From an uncultured Victivallales bacterium (GTDB taxonomy: Bacteria; Verrucomicrobiota; Lentisphaeria; Oligosphaerales; JAFGRS01): a stretch of 13,082 bases of DNA. The notes below the pieces were generated by a model. That model made no database searches. It had not been told where the DNA came from and saw only the letters and a program-made list of their open reading frames with translations. Below, in pieces: positions 1 through 6,154 of the stretch. The stretch covers positions 1 to 13,082 of the forward strand of contig CAILKC010000137.1 in assembly GCA_903834675.1 (NCBI GenBank), read 5' to 3'. A program made the translations under genes and the position numbers. Position 1 is the first letter of the stretch, and each line of letters begins with the position of its first letter.

Positions 1-216
1 CACGGCCCAGGAGTCTTGGGCGTAGAGCCGATCCTGGAGATCCGACAAGGCCGCAACTCCGGCCGCGAGGACCTCCTTGGCGAGCGGCTTCTGGCTGCTA
101 CCGATGCCTCCGGTGTCGCCCGGATCGACGTCCTTGAGGCGGAAAGCGCTGCCATCGCTGACACGGTAGGGTGCCGAGAGATCTCTTGCCTTCCGGGCGC
201 CAGCATCGAGCTTCAT
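1..216 (-). CDS. Polyphosphate kinase 2 (PPK2) family protein, 5' part
   Basis: The window holds the first 72 codons, and the gene runs off the left edge. The translation contains YRVSDGSAFRLKDVDPGDTG at about residues 17-36 and LSDLQDRLYAQDSWAV at 57-72. These match the N-terminus of PPK2-family enzymes, just before the Walker A segment, which lies outside the window. The family moves phosphate between polyphosphate and nucleotides in the cytoplasm; the class III-like N-terminus suggests an AMP/ADP-phosphorylating type, which is inference. Two in-frame ATGs lie six bases apart, at 222 and 216. The AGAGGA ribosome binding site ends one base before the first but seven bases before the second, so 216 is preferred. 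No clear promoter is visible upstream. Confidence 0.85.
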   Translation of the reverse strand, partial: MKLDAGARKARDLSAPYRVSDGSAFRLKDVDPGDTGGIGSSQKPLAKEVLAAGVAALSDLQDRLYAQDSWAV

Positions 217-222
217 GTCCAT

Positions 223-707
223 GTCCTCTGTTTTCTGGGGAGGGGCACACCGTGAGTTCCTGACGTGCCGCCTGACTGGCCGCGCGGGCAGCCTAGTCTT
301 GCCTGCGGCCTACCAGGAAGCGCTGCGGCGCTCGGGGAGTCGGCCAGAGCCGCGAAACGACCGACATTCAGCTTGCACACGTCACTGAGTTCCGGCTTCC
401 TCCAGCCTTCGCTCCAGAGCCTGATCCTCGTTACACCGAGACGATCTGGCGAATCTTCCCTGATTTACATCGCTCGTCCTCGGCCACACATACGTATCGG
501 AGGAGCCAGCGAAAACTGCTGTGACTAGCCTGCCGTTGGTATCGGTCAAGACGCAGAAGTCCCATGCCTGTGCTCTCAACTCATCCCTTTCCCGTTGGCG
601 TTGCTGCGCAGCAGCTTGCCTATCTCCGCAAGGTTGACCTGTCCCAGTCCATGATCGATGCCAGCCAGCTTCAGGTCGCCGCCGCTCGAAGAGCGACCCA
701 CCCTCAG
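223..707. other. Long intergenic stretch, no supported gene
   Basis: Between the PPK2 start and repeat copy A no frame looks convincingly coding. A 109-codon minus-strand frame (382-711) exists, but it is Arg/Gln/Ser-rich, has no family motif and no good ribosome binding site. A short segment in another minus frame near 600-690 reads GDLKLAGIDHGLGQVNLAE, which looks protein-like and could be a scrap of a lost gene. I could not assign it. Confidence 0.4.
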
Positions 708-793
708 TCACGGGCCTCCGGTCGTTCGCGGGATTGCCAACTTACCCCGCGCGATCCGTCTGCAACGATACCCCGCGGCGGGCGCGGCTGCAA
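708..793 (+). repeat. Dispersed GC-rich repeat, copy A
   Basis: This 86-base stretch aligns with 1978-2062 in the same orientation at roughly 75% identity. The last 27 bases (767-793) are identical in both copies. The identical core contains CCGCG-GCGGG-CGCGG (773-787), which can form a 5-bp hairpin. The two copies bracket the phosphotransferase gene. It is neither coding nor a recognisable insertion-sequence end. Confidence 0.75.
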
Positions 794-844
794 TGGGCTG
801 GAGCAGGGGCCGGCGAAGAGGGCGGCAGGGGCGGGGAGGATGAG

Positions 845-1054
845 ATGAAACGCGCGAAACGCGGACAAGAGGCGGAAGCCGAAAGCCTGCCACGCCGCAG
901 TCTCTGGACGAAGGCGTGCGGCGGGTTGTGGGTGGCTATTCTCATCCCGAGGCCCGGCGCGACTCACCCGTTCAGGCTCGCCTCGCCCTATCGATCGTGG
1001 CGAGATGGGCCGAGGCGCAGTGGGGGTACAACGCATCCGTCTTGCCGTCAGTGA
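845..1054 (+). CDS. Possible small ORF downstream of repeat A
   Basis: An ATG at 845 follows a strong GGAGG ribosome binding site (835-839) at five bases' spacing and opens a 69-residue frame. The start is highly basic (MKRAKRGQEAEAE) and is followed by a short hydrophobic patch, CGGLWVAILI, near residues 25-34. The frame runs antisense into the end of the phosphotransferase gene (from 972), and its later half looks like a shadow of that gene. It may be an intact start fused to noncoding sequence, or pure coincidence. No family is recognised. Confidence 0.2.
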   Translation: MKRAKRGQEAEAESLPRRSLWTKACGGLWVAILIPRPGATHPFRLASPYRSWRDGPRRSGGTTHPSCRQ

Positions 1055-1820
1055 TCTCCGACAATGCCCAGAGTCCCTCTCTGGCACTCACGGCCAGCTT
1101 CACATGCCTGAGCCTCTCCAGATGGACTCCGGTGCCGTACATCCCGAGGAAACGGGTCTCCTCTTCAGCGCTCAAGCCGTTGAAGAGAATGAACATCGCC
1201 ACGTCGAAGTGGAGGTCGTTCTCCCCGGCCATTTCCAGATCGATGAACTTGATGCCTTCGGATTCCATGAGGTTCTGGGCGCCGAGGTCACCGTGGCACA
1301 TCGCCAGCCGGGCATGGCCCACAGACTGTTGGCACAGGGCGAGCACCCAGCGGACGCTCTCGACGCCATCCGCGGTCAACAGAGGGTTCCCCGACAGGGC
1401 CAGCAAGTAGTGGTCGAGGACCGCCTCGAAGTGGTACCTGACGCCGAGGGGATCCACCGCATGCAACTGCCGAAGGGCTCGCGCCGCGCGAGGGAGGTTC
1501 GCTTCCGACTTGATGCTGGTCGACTGACAAGGTGTACCCTCAAGGTATTCCATGACGAGGGTCCGGCCGTCAGCGCTGATGTGCAAGGCCCTGGGCCCCA
1601 GCCCGGCTTCACCCACAGCGCGAAGTGCAGCGTATTCGTGCCGGATATCCACGGAATGGTAGCGGTCGCGCTTGAGCGTCCGGGTCTTCACGAAGTACTT
1701 CCGCAGGGCTGTGGTCGCGATGTAATTCGCGCCTTTACCGTCGGCGACGGGGGTCACTTCCATGACAGGTTCCGATGCGAAGAAAGCAAGATCCCGGATG
1801 CGGTTCTCATGGGTGGACAT
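972..1820 (-). CDS. Choline kinase / aminoglycoside phosphotransferase-like protein
   Basis: A 282-residue small-molecule kinase of the APH/choline kinase fold. With the ATG at 1820 as residue 1, the ATP lysine is probably K46 (FVKTR). VMEYLEG (89-95) is the hinge. CHGDLGAQN (175-183) is the catalytic loop, with D178 and N183. IDLEMAGENDLHFDVA (193-208) is the metal-binding segment, very like the choline kinase IDWEYAG-ND-x-FD motif. The likely substrate is therefore an amino alcohol or sugar rather than an antibiotic, but that is inference. ATGs at 1868 (GGAAAG five bases upstream) and 1964 are in frame; neither 1820 nor 1868 has a strong ribosome binding site. The gene lies alone between two direct repeat copies and is divergent from the membrane protein at 2187. 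Confidence 0.8.
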   Translation of the reverse strand: MSTHENRIRDLAFFASEPVMEVTPVADGKGANYIATTALRKYFVKTRTLKRDRYHSVDIRHEYAALRAVGEAGLGPRALHISADGRTLVMEYLEGTPCQSTSIKSEANLPRAARALRQLHAVDPLGVRYHFEAVLDHYLLALSGNPLLTADGVESVRWVLALCQQSVGHARLAMCHGDLGAQNLMESEGIKFIDLEMAGENDLHFDVAMFILFNGLSAEEETRFLGMYGTGVHLERLRHVKLAVSAREGLWALSEITDGKTDALYPHCASAHLATIDRARRA

Positions 1821-1958
1821 GTTCTCTAACACCAGGAGGTCCCCAACGTGTGGCGCCAAGCCGATCATGAGAACTTTCCAGGACGGGAAGTGGATGACAC
1901 TCGGTTTGGACTCACGCCGATGGCCTGATGGGCCAGCAGTCAGGTTTCGACCGCCAGG

Positions 1959-1976
1959 CGCCATGCCTTCATGGCG
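1959..1976. repeat. Perfect hairpin next to repeat B
   Basis: CGCCATG-CCTT-CATGGCG forms a perfect 7-bp stem with a 4-base loop. It ends one base before repeat copy B, in the divergent promoter region between the phosphotransferase and the membrane protein. It is not present next to copy A. Its function is unknown; an operator or leader structure is possible. Confidence 0.5.
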
Positions 1977-1977
1977 G

Positions 1978-2062
1978 TCACGGGCCTTCAGCGGTTCGCA
2001 GGATCACCAACTCACCCGCGACCCCCGCAGTTACAGATACCCCGCGGCGGGCGCGGCTGCAA
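1978..2062 (+). repeat. Dispersed GC-rich repeat, copy B
   Basis: Second copy of the repeat at 708-793, same orientation, with the 27-base identical core at 2036-2062. Weak similarity continues downstream in both copies (a CGGCGAAGAG/CGGCCGGAAGAG-like stretch). It sits in the divergent region, 124 bases before the membrane protein start. Confidence 0.75.
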
Positions 2063-2186
2063 AGGGCGGGCGAACGGCCGGAAGAGCGGGGGATATTGGC
2101 GGCGATACAGAGGGGGCCGATTGGCGCCCTGGCCCCAACGAGGCCAGATTGCGGGTGGTGGCAGACTCGCGAAGGACTCGCCGATC

Positions 2187-2609
2187 ATGGCAATCTCAAA
2201 CCGCCTGCGTACGGGTCTTCTCGGGTTTCTTCTATCTGTCGGCGCTGTCCTGCTGGCGTGGGGGTGCGACCGCTTTGCGGCAGCCGGAGGGCCTCCGGGC
2301 AGGGGCTCCATATCCAGCCTGGCGGTCTTCGCTGTCACCCCCGTGCTCACCCTCTACGGCCTCGTCGCGTCGGCAAGGGGCCTTCTCTTCGACACCCCAC
2401 TCTTCTCGAAGAGGACGATCATCTACACTGCTCTTCTGATGCTTCTCGTCGGTGTTTTCCCGTGGGCCTATACCGGCAGGATCGTCGGCGGCAGCCCAGG
2501 GAACGAGGGCGCCGGGATGCTTGGGACGCTGATCTTCCTGTTTGTGGGCGTCCCCGGCTTCACCCTTGCGGTCGTCGGGCTCATCGCCGGCTGGCTCAGT
2601 GAGGACTGA
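2187..2609 (+). CDS. Small four-helix integral membrane protein
   Basis: A 140-residue protein with four predicted membrane segments, at about residues 9-27, 42-62, 78-96 and 112-136, and an acidic C-terminus ending in SED. The ATG at 2187 follows GAAGGA at ten bases' spacing. The frame is open further upstream, but that part runs through repeat B and is unlikely to be translated. No family or conserved catalytic residue is recognised. It is convergent with htpX and divergent from the phosphotransferase, so it is probably transcribed alone. Confidence 0.7.
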   Translation: MAISNRLRTGLLGFLLSVGAVLLAWGCDRFAAAGGPPGRGSISSLAVFAVTPVLTLYGLVASARGLLFDTPLFSKRTIIYTALLMLLVGVFPWAYTGRIVGGSPGNEGAGMLGTLIFLFVGVPGFTLAVVGLIAGWLSED

Positions 2610-2702
2610 TCGCTGGACTGGAGGTCATCGGATGCGGGCTGCAGGGCGTGCGCGGGGAGAGTGTGATCGTCTGCCCGCGCCTCATGCATTGGGAAGCCTC
2701 AC

Positions 2703-2729
2703 CCCATCTGGCCATTTCAGCCAGATGGG
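2703..2729. terminator. Perfect 10-bp hairpin in the convergent gap
   Basis: CCCATCTGGC (2703-2712) pairs perfectly with GCCAGATGGG (2720-2729) around a 7-base loop. It lies between the ends of the membrane protein gene (plus) and htpX (minus), where a bidirectional terminator would be expected. Neither side has a T-tract, so it would be a weak or Rho-assisted terminator, or an mRNA 3'-end stabiliser. Confidence 0.45.
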
Positions 2730-2772
2730 AGGCTGCGACCTGCGCGTGGCGACCCAGACGCCAAGGCTTCGA

Positions 2773-2792
2773 GGGTGGTAACGGTACCACCC
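2773..2792. terminator. Second hairpin downstream of htpX
   Basis: GGGTGGTA and TACCACCC form a perfect 8-bp stem with a 4-base loop, about 100 bases past the htpX stop. There is no T-tract on either strand. With the hairpin at 2703-2729 it may serve 3'-end formation of the convergent transcripts. Confidence 0.4.
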
Positions 2793-2895
2793 CAGCGCCT
2801 GCCCATAGCCCCGGACCACGAAGCTCTCGATCCTGGCCCAGCCGCCTTCCAGCGGGGTGAGGTTGGTCCGGATGGTGATGGGCTTGGCGGTGGGG

Positions 2896-3795
2896 TCACA
2901 GGCGCTTCAGCACTTCGATGCGGTCTGCGAGAGGTGGGTGCGTCGAGAAGAGACGGAGCAGGGATCTGCCCCCGCTGATCTTGAACGCATTCAGCGCCTG
3001 CGAGCGCTGATCGTTCTCGCCGCCACCGTCCACGATCATCTTCAGTTTTTCCAACCCGGCGATGATCGCCTGCTTCCCACAGAGCTTCGCGGCTCCGGCG
3101 TCCGCCCTGAACTCGCGGTGGCGTGAGAACCACATGGCGATGCCGCTGGCCAGGACGGAGAAGACGATCTGGCACACGAAGACCGCGATGTAGTAGCCGA
3201 TGCCACCCCCCCGTCGTTCTTCGTCCCGGCCTTTTGACAAGGCAGAGTCGATCACGAACCCAGCGACTCGGGAGAGGAACAGGACGAACGTGTTCAGGAC
3301 CCCTTGGAGCAGTACCATGGTGACCATGTCGCCGTTGGCAATGTGCGAGACCTCATGGGCGAGTACTCCCTGCGCCTCACGGCGATTCATCCGAGCGAGC
3401 AGGCCCGAACTGACCGCCACGATGGAGCGCCTTTGGGTCGGTCCTGTGGCGAAGGCGTTGGCCTCCTCGCTCTCGTAGACGCCGACCTCCGGCATGGGGA
3501 TGTTGGCGTCGCGGACCAGAGCCTGCACGGTTTGGATGAGCCAGCGCTCCTCGTCGTTGCTGGGGTTCCTGGGGTCGATCACGTGGATGGCGTAGGACAT
3601 CTTCGCCATGATCTTCGAGATCAGCAGCGAGAAGAAGCTCCCCGCGAAGCCCGCGATCAACGAGAAGACCAGCAAGCCTTGGTAGTTGATCCCGCTGTGC
3701 GTCAGCCATTGGTCAACGCCGAGCGCTTTGGTGACGACTGCAATCACGAGCATAACCGCAAAGTTCGTCAGCAGGAATAGACCTATTCTTGCCAT
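2896..3795 (-). CDS. htpX: Membrane zinc protease HtpX (M48 family)
   Basis: A 299-residue HtpX, the usual family length. It is a membrane-anchored zinc endopeptidase that degrades misfolded or surplus membrane proteins. Two N-terminal membrane segments (about 5-24 and 38-62) are followed by the zinc motif HEVSH at 147-151. Two further hydrophobic segments lie at about 156-183 and 200-222, the third zinc ligand E228 in EFRAD, and STHPP at 284-288. This is the complete set of family landmarks. The ATG is preceded by AAGGAG at eight bases' spacing. It starts 35 bases after the stop of the eRF1-domain gene on the same strand, so the two are very likely co-transcribed. Confidence 0.97.
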   Translation of the reverse strand: MARIGLFLLTNFAVMLVIAVVTKALGVDQWLTHSGINYQGLLVFSLIAGFAGSFFSLLISKIMAKMSYAIHVIDPRNPSNDEERWLIQTVQALVRDANIPMPEVGVYESEEANAFATGPTQRRSIVAVSSGLLARMNRREAQGVLAHEVSHIANGDMVTMVLLQGVLNTFVLFLSRVAGFVIDSALSKGRDEERRGGGIGYYIAVFVCQIVFSVLASGIAMWFSRHREFRADAGAAKLCGKQAIIAGLEKLKMIVDGGGENDQRSQALNAFKISGGRSLLRLFSTHPPLADRIEVLKRL

Positions 3796-3830
3796 GGTTT
3801 CAACTCCTTCTCGTCAGTGTTAATCCGTGA

Positions 3831-4244
3831 CTATGGGTTCGACGCCGCGGCATACATGGCGAAGAACTCCTGCACCCTCAACTCCACTTGCCGAGGAGTC
3901 ATTCTGTCCGTTGTCTCTACGCCGACAACACGCGACGTTAGCCCCTTGACTCGAGCCATCTCGCGGATCAGTTCCTGCTTGGCCGCCCCAGGGCCGAAGA
4001 CAAATATCATCCCGGCATCCCGGACCGAGTGGACGATGCTGCGGTAGAACCGCTTGAGAAACTCATCCCGGCGCCGCCGCAGGCGGTGTTCCGGGATGAT
4101 TGTACAATGCCCCTCGGTGCCGCGCAGTGGACGACGCGTCTGATCGATATCGGAGGCGATGCTCGTCGTTTCTGCCTTGTTCTTGGTGACAGACACAACG
4201 AATGCCCCCGACCGGCCCAACCCTATCCCGACTTGCTGTGCCAT
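3831..4244 (-). CDS. eRF1-domain 'translational machinery' type protein
   Basis: 137 residues. The C-terminal half has FVFGPGAAKQEL (81-92) and VVGVETTDRMTPRQ (106-119). These resemble the 'GP-x-x-AK-x-EL ... VVGVET-x-D' pattern of bacterial proteins related to domain 3 of archaeal/eukaryotic release factor eRF1, often annotated as translational machinery proteins. The middle is basic (HRLRRRRDEFLKR, 53-65), which would suit RNA or ribosome contact. The assignment is by motif memory and the function is not established. Two ATGs lie six bases apart (4250, 4244); AAGGAG sits two bases before the first and eight before the second, so 4244 is chosen. It is the first gene of a likely operon with htpX, which hints at a translation- or protein-quality stress role (inference). 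Confidence 0.6.
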   Translation of the reverse strand: MAQQVGIGLGRSGAFVVSVTKNKAETTSIASDIDQTRRPLRGTEGHCTIIPEHRLRRRRDEFLKRFYRSIVHSVRDAGMIFVFGPGAAKQELIREMARVKGLTSRVVGVETTDRMTPRQVELRVQEFFAMYAAASNP

Positions 4245-4326
4245 GGCCATCTCTCCTTCTGTGGTGTGTTGCGTCAGGCGAACCCAGCGAATAGCGGGTT
4301 CCGAGTGTGTGATGAGGGTAAGCGCA

Positions 4327-4343
4327 TCACGGCTTGGCCGTGA
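4327..4343. terminator. Short perfect hairpin between two minus-strand genes
   Basis: TCACGGC-TTG-GCCGTGA forms a perfect 7-bp stem. It lies between the stop of the small secreted protein and the start of the eRF1-domain gene. There is no T-tract in the minus direction. It may be a weak terminator or a leader structure of the eRF1-domain/htpX transcript. The nine-base word ACCGCGCGC occurs twice just beside it, at 4343 and 4370. Confidence 0.35.
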
Positions 4344-4420
4344 CCGCGCGCGGCGGGCTAGGTTTGGCAACCGCGCGCAGAAGGCGGTCGCCGGTGCTGC
4401 GCCTCAGGGCCGGCACGGCC

Positions 4421-4693
4421 TCAGGCAATCGGGGGACGGAAGATGTCGGGCGCTGTCGGGCGCGAGTACGTGCTCGCGGCGGCGGCGACGGTTGGGGCCA
4501 TCCCCGGCAGCAGGAAGCCTGGTCTGCTTCCTGCGAGCGCCTCGTCCTCAGGGGCATCATCCGCTGCCGCCGCGGTGGTTGCGACCGGTTCGCCGGCCGG
4601 CGAGAGCTCGACCCCGCGGCTGCGTCCTGACCCTAGTGACAGCGCGACTAGTATGCAGCCCACGAGCATGCACACAGTGATCGTTCCACGCAT
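4421..4693 (-). CDS. Small secreted hypothetical protein
   Basis: 90 residues. The N-terminus MRGTITVCMLVGCILVALSLG has one or two basic residues and a hydrophobic core, so it reads as a signal peptide or membrane anchor ending near residue 26. The rest is Ala/Pro/Asp-rich and low in complexity, without cysteines or a recognisable domain. The ATG at 4693 follows AAAGGTGA at about three bases' spacing, a usable though close ribosome binding site. It is unrecognised. It may be a real exported peptide or an over-called frame in GC-rich DNA. It lies on the same strand as the eRF1-domain/htpX pair, 176 bases upstream of it. Confidence 0.45.
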   Translation of the reverse strand: MRGTITVCMLVGCILVALSLGSGRSRGVELSPAGEPVATTAAAADDAPEDEALAGSRPGFLLPGMAPTVAAAASTYSRPTAPDIFRPPIA

Positions 4694-4975
4694 AGCTCAC
4701 CTTTCGTGCTCATACAGATGTGACGCATGGCGCAGGCGTTTCTTGGGGGCTGCCGCGCGGAAGGGCCGCCGAACGCGGGGGGTGGACGGAAGTGCATGAC
4801 CTGTACGCAGGCAGGATGGGAGCGGGGCGGCGGGGAGCTTCTCCCGGGGGGCGCTTTGGGTTGCCACAGCGGCGTGGGGACTGGTATGCTACGGTCTTGC
4901 CGTCAAGGAGGAGTCGAAGACCCGGCGCGGGGGGTGAAGGTAACCTGTCAGCCCATCCCGCCACCTTAATCCCAC
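4694..4975. other. Intergenic stretch without a supported gene
   Basis: GC-rich sequence with a weak hairpin (GGGAG-CTT-CTCCC near 4835) and a promoter-plus-ribosome-binding-site arrangement at 4861-4912. An 80-codon plus-strand frame (4727-4969) is Gly/Arg/Pro-rich and has no family features; I do not accept it as a gene. Confidence 0.4.
4861..4890 (+). promoter_or_regulatory. Sigma70-like promoter, apparently orphaned
   Basis: TTGCCA (4861-4866) and TATGCT (4885-4890) are separated by 18 bases. A strong AAGGAGGAG ribosome binding site follows at 4904-4912, yet no ATG, GTG or TTG lies at a usable distance after it. The promoter might drive the sigma-like gene at 5176 through a ~280-base leader containing the left inverted repeat, or it may be the front of a gene lost at the element boundary. 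Confidence 0.35.
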
Positions 4976-5046
4976 CCACCCCCTGCGGCATAATACACTG
5001 AAGAGCGCTCTTGGCTGCCCCTGAACGCACGGGCAGCCCTGTCCTG
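4976..5046 (+). repeat. Inverted ~70-bp structured element, left copy
   Basis: This stretch matches the reverse complement of 6661-6735 at about 85% identity with one gap. It contains the perfect palindrome AAGAGCGCTCTT (5001-5012). Directly after it comes an 8-bp hairpin, GGCTGCCC (5013-5020) with GGGCAGCC (5031-5038). It lies about 130 bases upstream of the sigma-like gene, inside its probable leader. Confidence 0.75.
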
Positions 5047-5175
5047 CGCTATCACAGCCCAGCCCCAGGCCGCTCCCGCGGGCGCCAGACACCCGTCATT
5101 GGCGGCCGTTGCAGGGAGCGTTTGCTTTGCCTGCCGGTCACCTCTGACCCCAACCCCGCCCAGGAGGTGACCCCC

Positions 5176-5538
5176 ATGTCCCCGGCAATGCAGGCGTTCT
5201 TCATGTCCGAGATCGCGCCCATTCTCGTCGCCACCGTGCCGCGCGTGGTTACACCCGTGGGCGCCGAAGACGCCGACGAACTTGTCCAGGATGCCCTCGT
5301 CGCCGCCTGCGAGGCGGTGCATCGGCTGGAAAAGCGCGGCAAACAGATCATCCCGAAGTCAGTCGCGTATTACACGATCCAGCGCCTGAAGTCCGGCCGA
5401 CGCTCGACCGGCGCTGGGCGCACCGACGTGATGTCCCCCGGACGCCAGCTCGACGGGAAGGTGAGTCTGTCGTCGCTGGATGAACCGTTGCTCGTCAACG
5501 ATGAGAACGAAAACCTGACCCTCGGGGATGTACTCGCC
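5176..5538 (+). pseudogene. Sigma-factor region-2-like protein, truncated by a transposase remnant
   Basis: About 121 codons are intact. DADELVQDALVAACEAVHRL and KSVAYYTIQRLKSGRRS (about residues 33-81) resemble region 2 of sigma70/ECF factors (the D-x-x-D-x-VQ-x-x-x-x-A ... AWL-x-x-IAR-N pattern). The start is fixed by AGGAGGTGA (5162-5170), one of the strongest ribosome binding sites here, five bases before the ATG. At about 5530-5540 the frame enters antisense transposase sequence and then runs on to a stop at 5656-5658, so region 4, which recognises the -35 box, is missing. The intact protein would have bound core RNA polymerase; this version is probably inactive or dominant-negative. The sigma assignment rests on motif similarity only. 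Confidence 0.5.
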
Positions 5539-6154
5539 GTCGGCTTCGCGAAGAACGCCGCCGCCAACCCTGCCAGACGCCGGTTCCGCCGATCATCGCC
5601 CAAGTTCACCGAGCCGAACTCAACCTGTTCCCAAGACTGCCCGGCTGCTTCCTTGTAGCATGCGGGCACTGGCGGCTTCGGGGGTGTTGCCCGCAGCAGC
5701 TCGCGGCAGCGGATCAGGTACCGCAGTTGTCGCCCGCACAGCCTCCCGGACCCAAGGTAGTGGTGCCGCGCGGTCAGCTCCCGCCACTTGGCGCTCAGGG
5801 CCTTATCGACCGCGGTGACCCGCACCAGTTCCAGTCTGCCCAACTCCGCCAGCGGCCCGAAGACCGTCCTCGGCAGAATCTCGCCGACTCTGCCGCGGCG
5901 GCGATGGCGCGGCGGCGATGGCGCGGCGCAGGGATGCTGTCCCGCGACGGCGGCAGCGTGATACGACCGTCACGTTCGATCCGGTTTAGCGTTACCCGGC
6001 AGCTCATCTCCCGCAGCCTGCCGTTGGTAGCACGCCAGCCCAGCGTGCGGCAAACGCGGCGGCTCAGTTAGGTGCGCGACAACGTCGGCTCGGCAGCCAG
6101 CAGTCTGCCGACCGCCACCGCCGCGTCGTCCAACGTTGTCCGGCTCGAGCCCAT
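5530..6154 (-). pseudogene. Decayed DUF4338 / Tn5-like DNA-binding transposase
   Basis: Read on the minus strand from an ATG at 6154, the translation carries the DUF4338 N-terminus in pieces: LSRRVCRTLGWRATNGRLRE, then MSCRVTLNRIERDGRITLPP, then KWRELTARHHYLGSGRLCGR. It jumps to WEQVEFGSVNLGDDRRNRRL and PTAS, the N-terminal DNA-binding part of Tn5/IS4-type transposases. Lesions are a TAA before LSRRVC (about 6068), a frameshift at the 14-bp duplication 5895-5922, an apparent deletion of the DUF4338 C-terminal part near 5700, and loss of everything after PTAS, including the DDE catalytic domain. DUF4338 is also known from DruA of the Druantia defence system, but here it is joined to a transposase domain, so an insertion-sequence origin is the better reading. 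Confidence 0.75.
5895..5922. repeat. 14-bp tandem duplication
   Basis: GCGGCGGCGATGGC occurs twice head to tail (5895-5908, 5909-5922), followed by a partial third unit. Fourteen is not a multiple of three, and the two halves of the DUF4338 reading frame on either side are in different frames, so this slippage event probably broke the transposase. Confidence 0.8.

Larger units (their letters stand above)
2682..2897 (-). pseudogene. Start-less reading frame after htpX, possible gene remnant
   Basis: Beginning inside the htpX stop codon in the +1 frame, 71 codons stay open to a TGA at 2682-2684. The translation looks protein-like, for example TNLTPLEGGWARIESFVVRG and GQALGWYRYHPRSLGVWVA, and many codons are GC-ending. 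There is no ATG, GTG or TTG start with a ribosome binding site, and no family is recognised. It may be the tail of a lost gene, or chance. Both hairpins of this gap lie inside it. Confidence 0.25.

Noticed and set aside
382..711. 109-codon minus-strand frame
   Set aside because: Low-complexity Arg/Gln-rich translation, no family motif and no convincing ribosome binding site. Kept only as a possible scrap in the intergenic description.
1005..1829. 274-codon plus-strand frame
   Set aside because: Antisense shadow of the phosphotransferase gene, whose catalytic motifs are intact on the minus strand.
708..2062. Integron cassette with attC-like sites around the phosphotransferase gene
   Set aside because: The repeats lack the paired core sites (GTTRRRY and its partner) and overall palindromic folding expected of attC, and no integrase is present.
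4727..4969. 80-codon plus-strand frame upstream of the inverted repeat
   Set aside because: Gly/Arg/Pro-rich translation without ribosome binding site or domain; probably noncoding GC-rich DNA.
5370..5843. Druantia DruA defence gene
   Set aside because: DUF4338 similarity is real, but it continues into a Tn5-type DNA-binding segment, is broken in several places, and no other Druantia gene is nearby.
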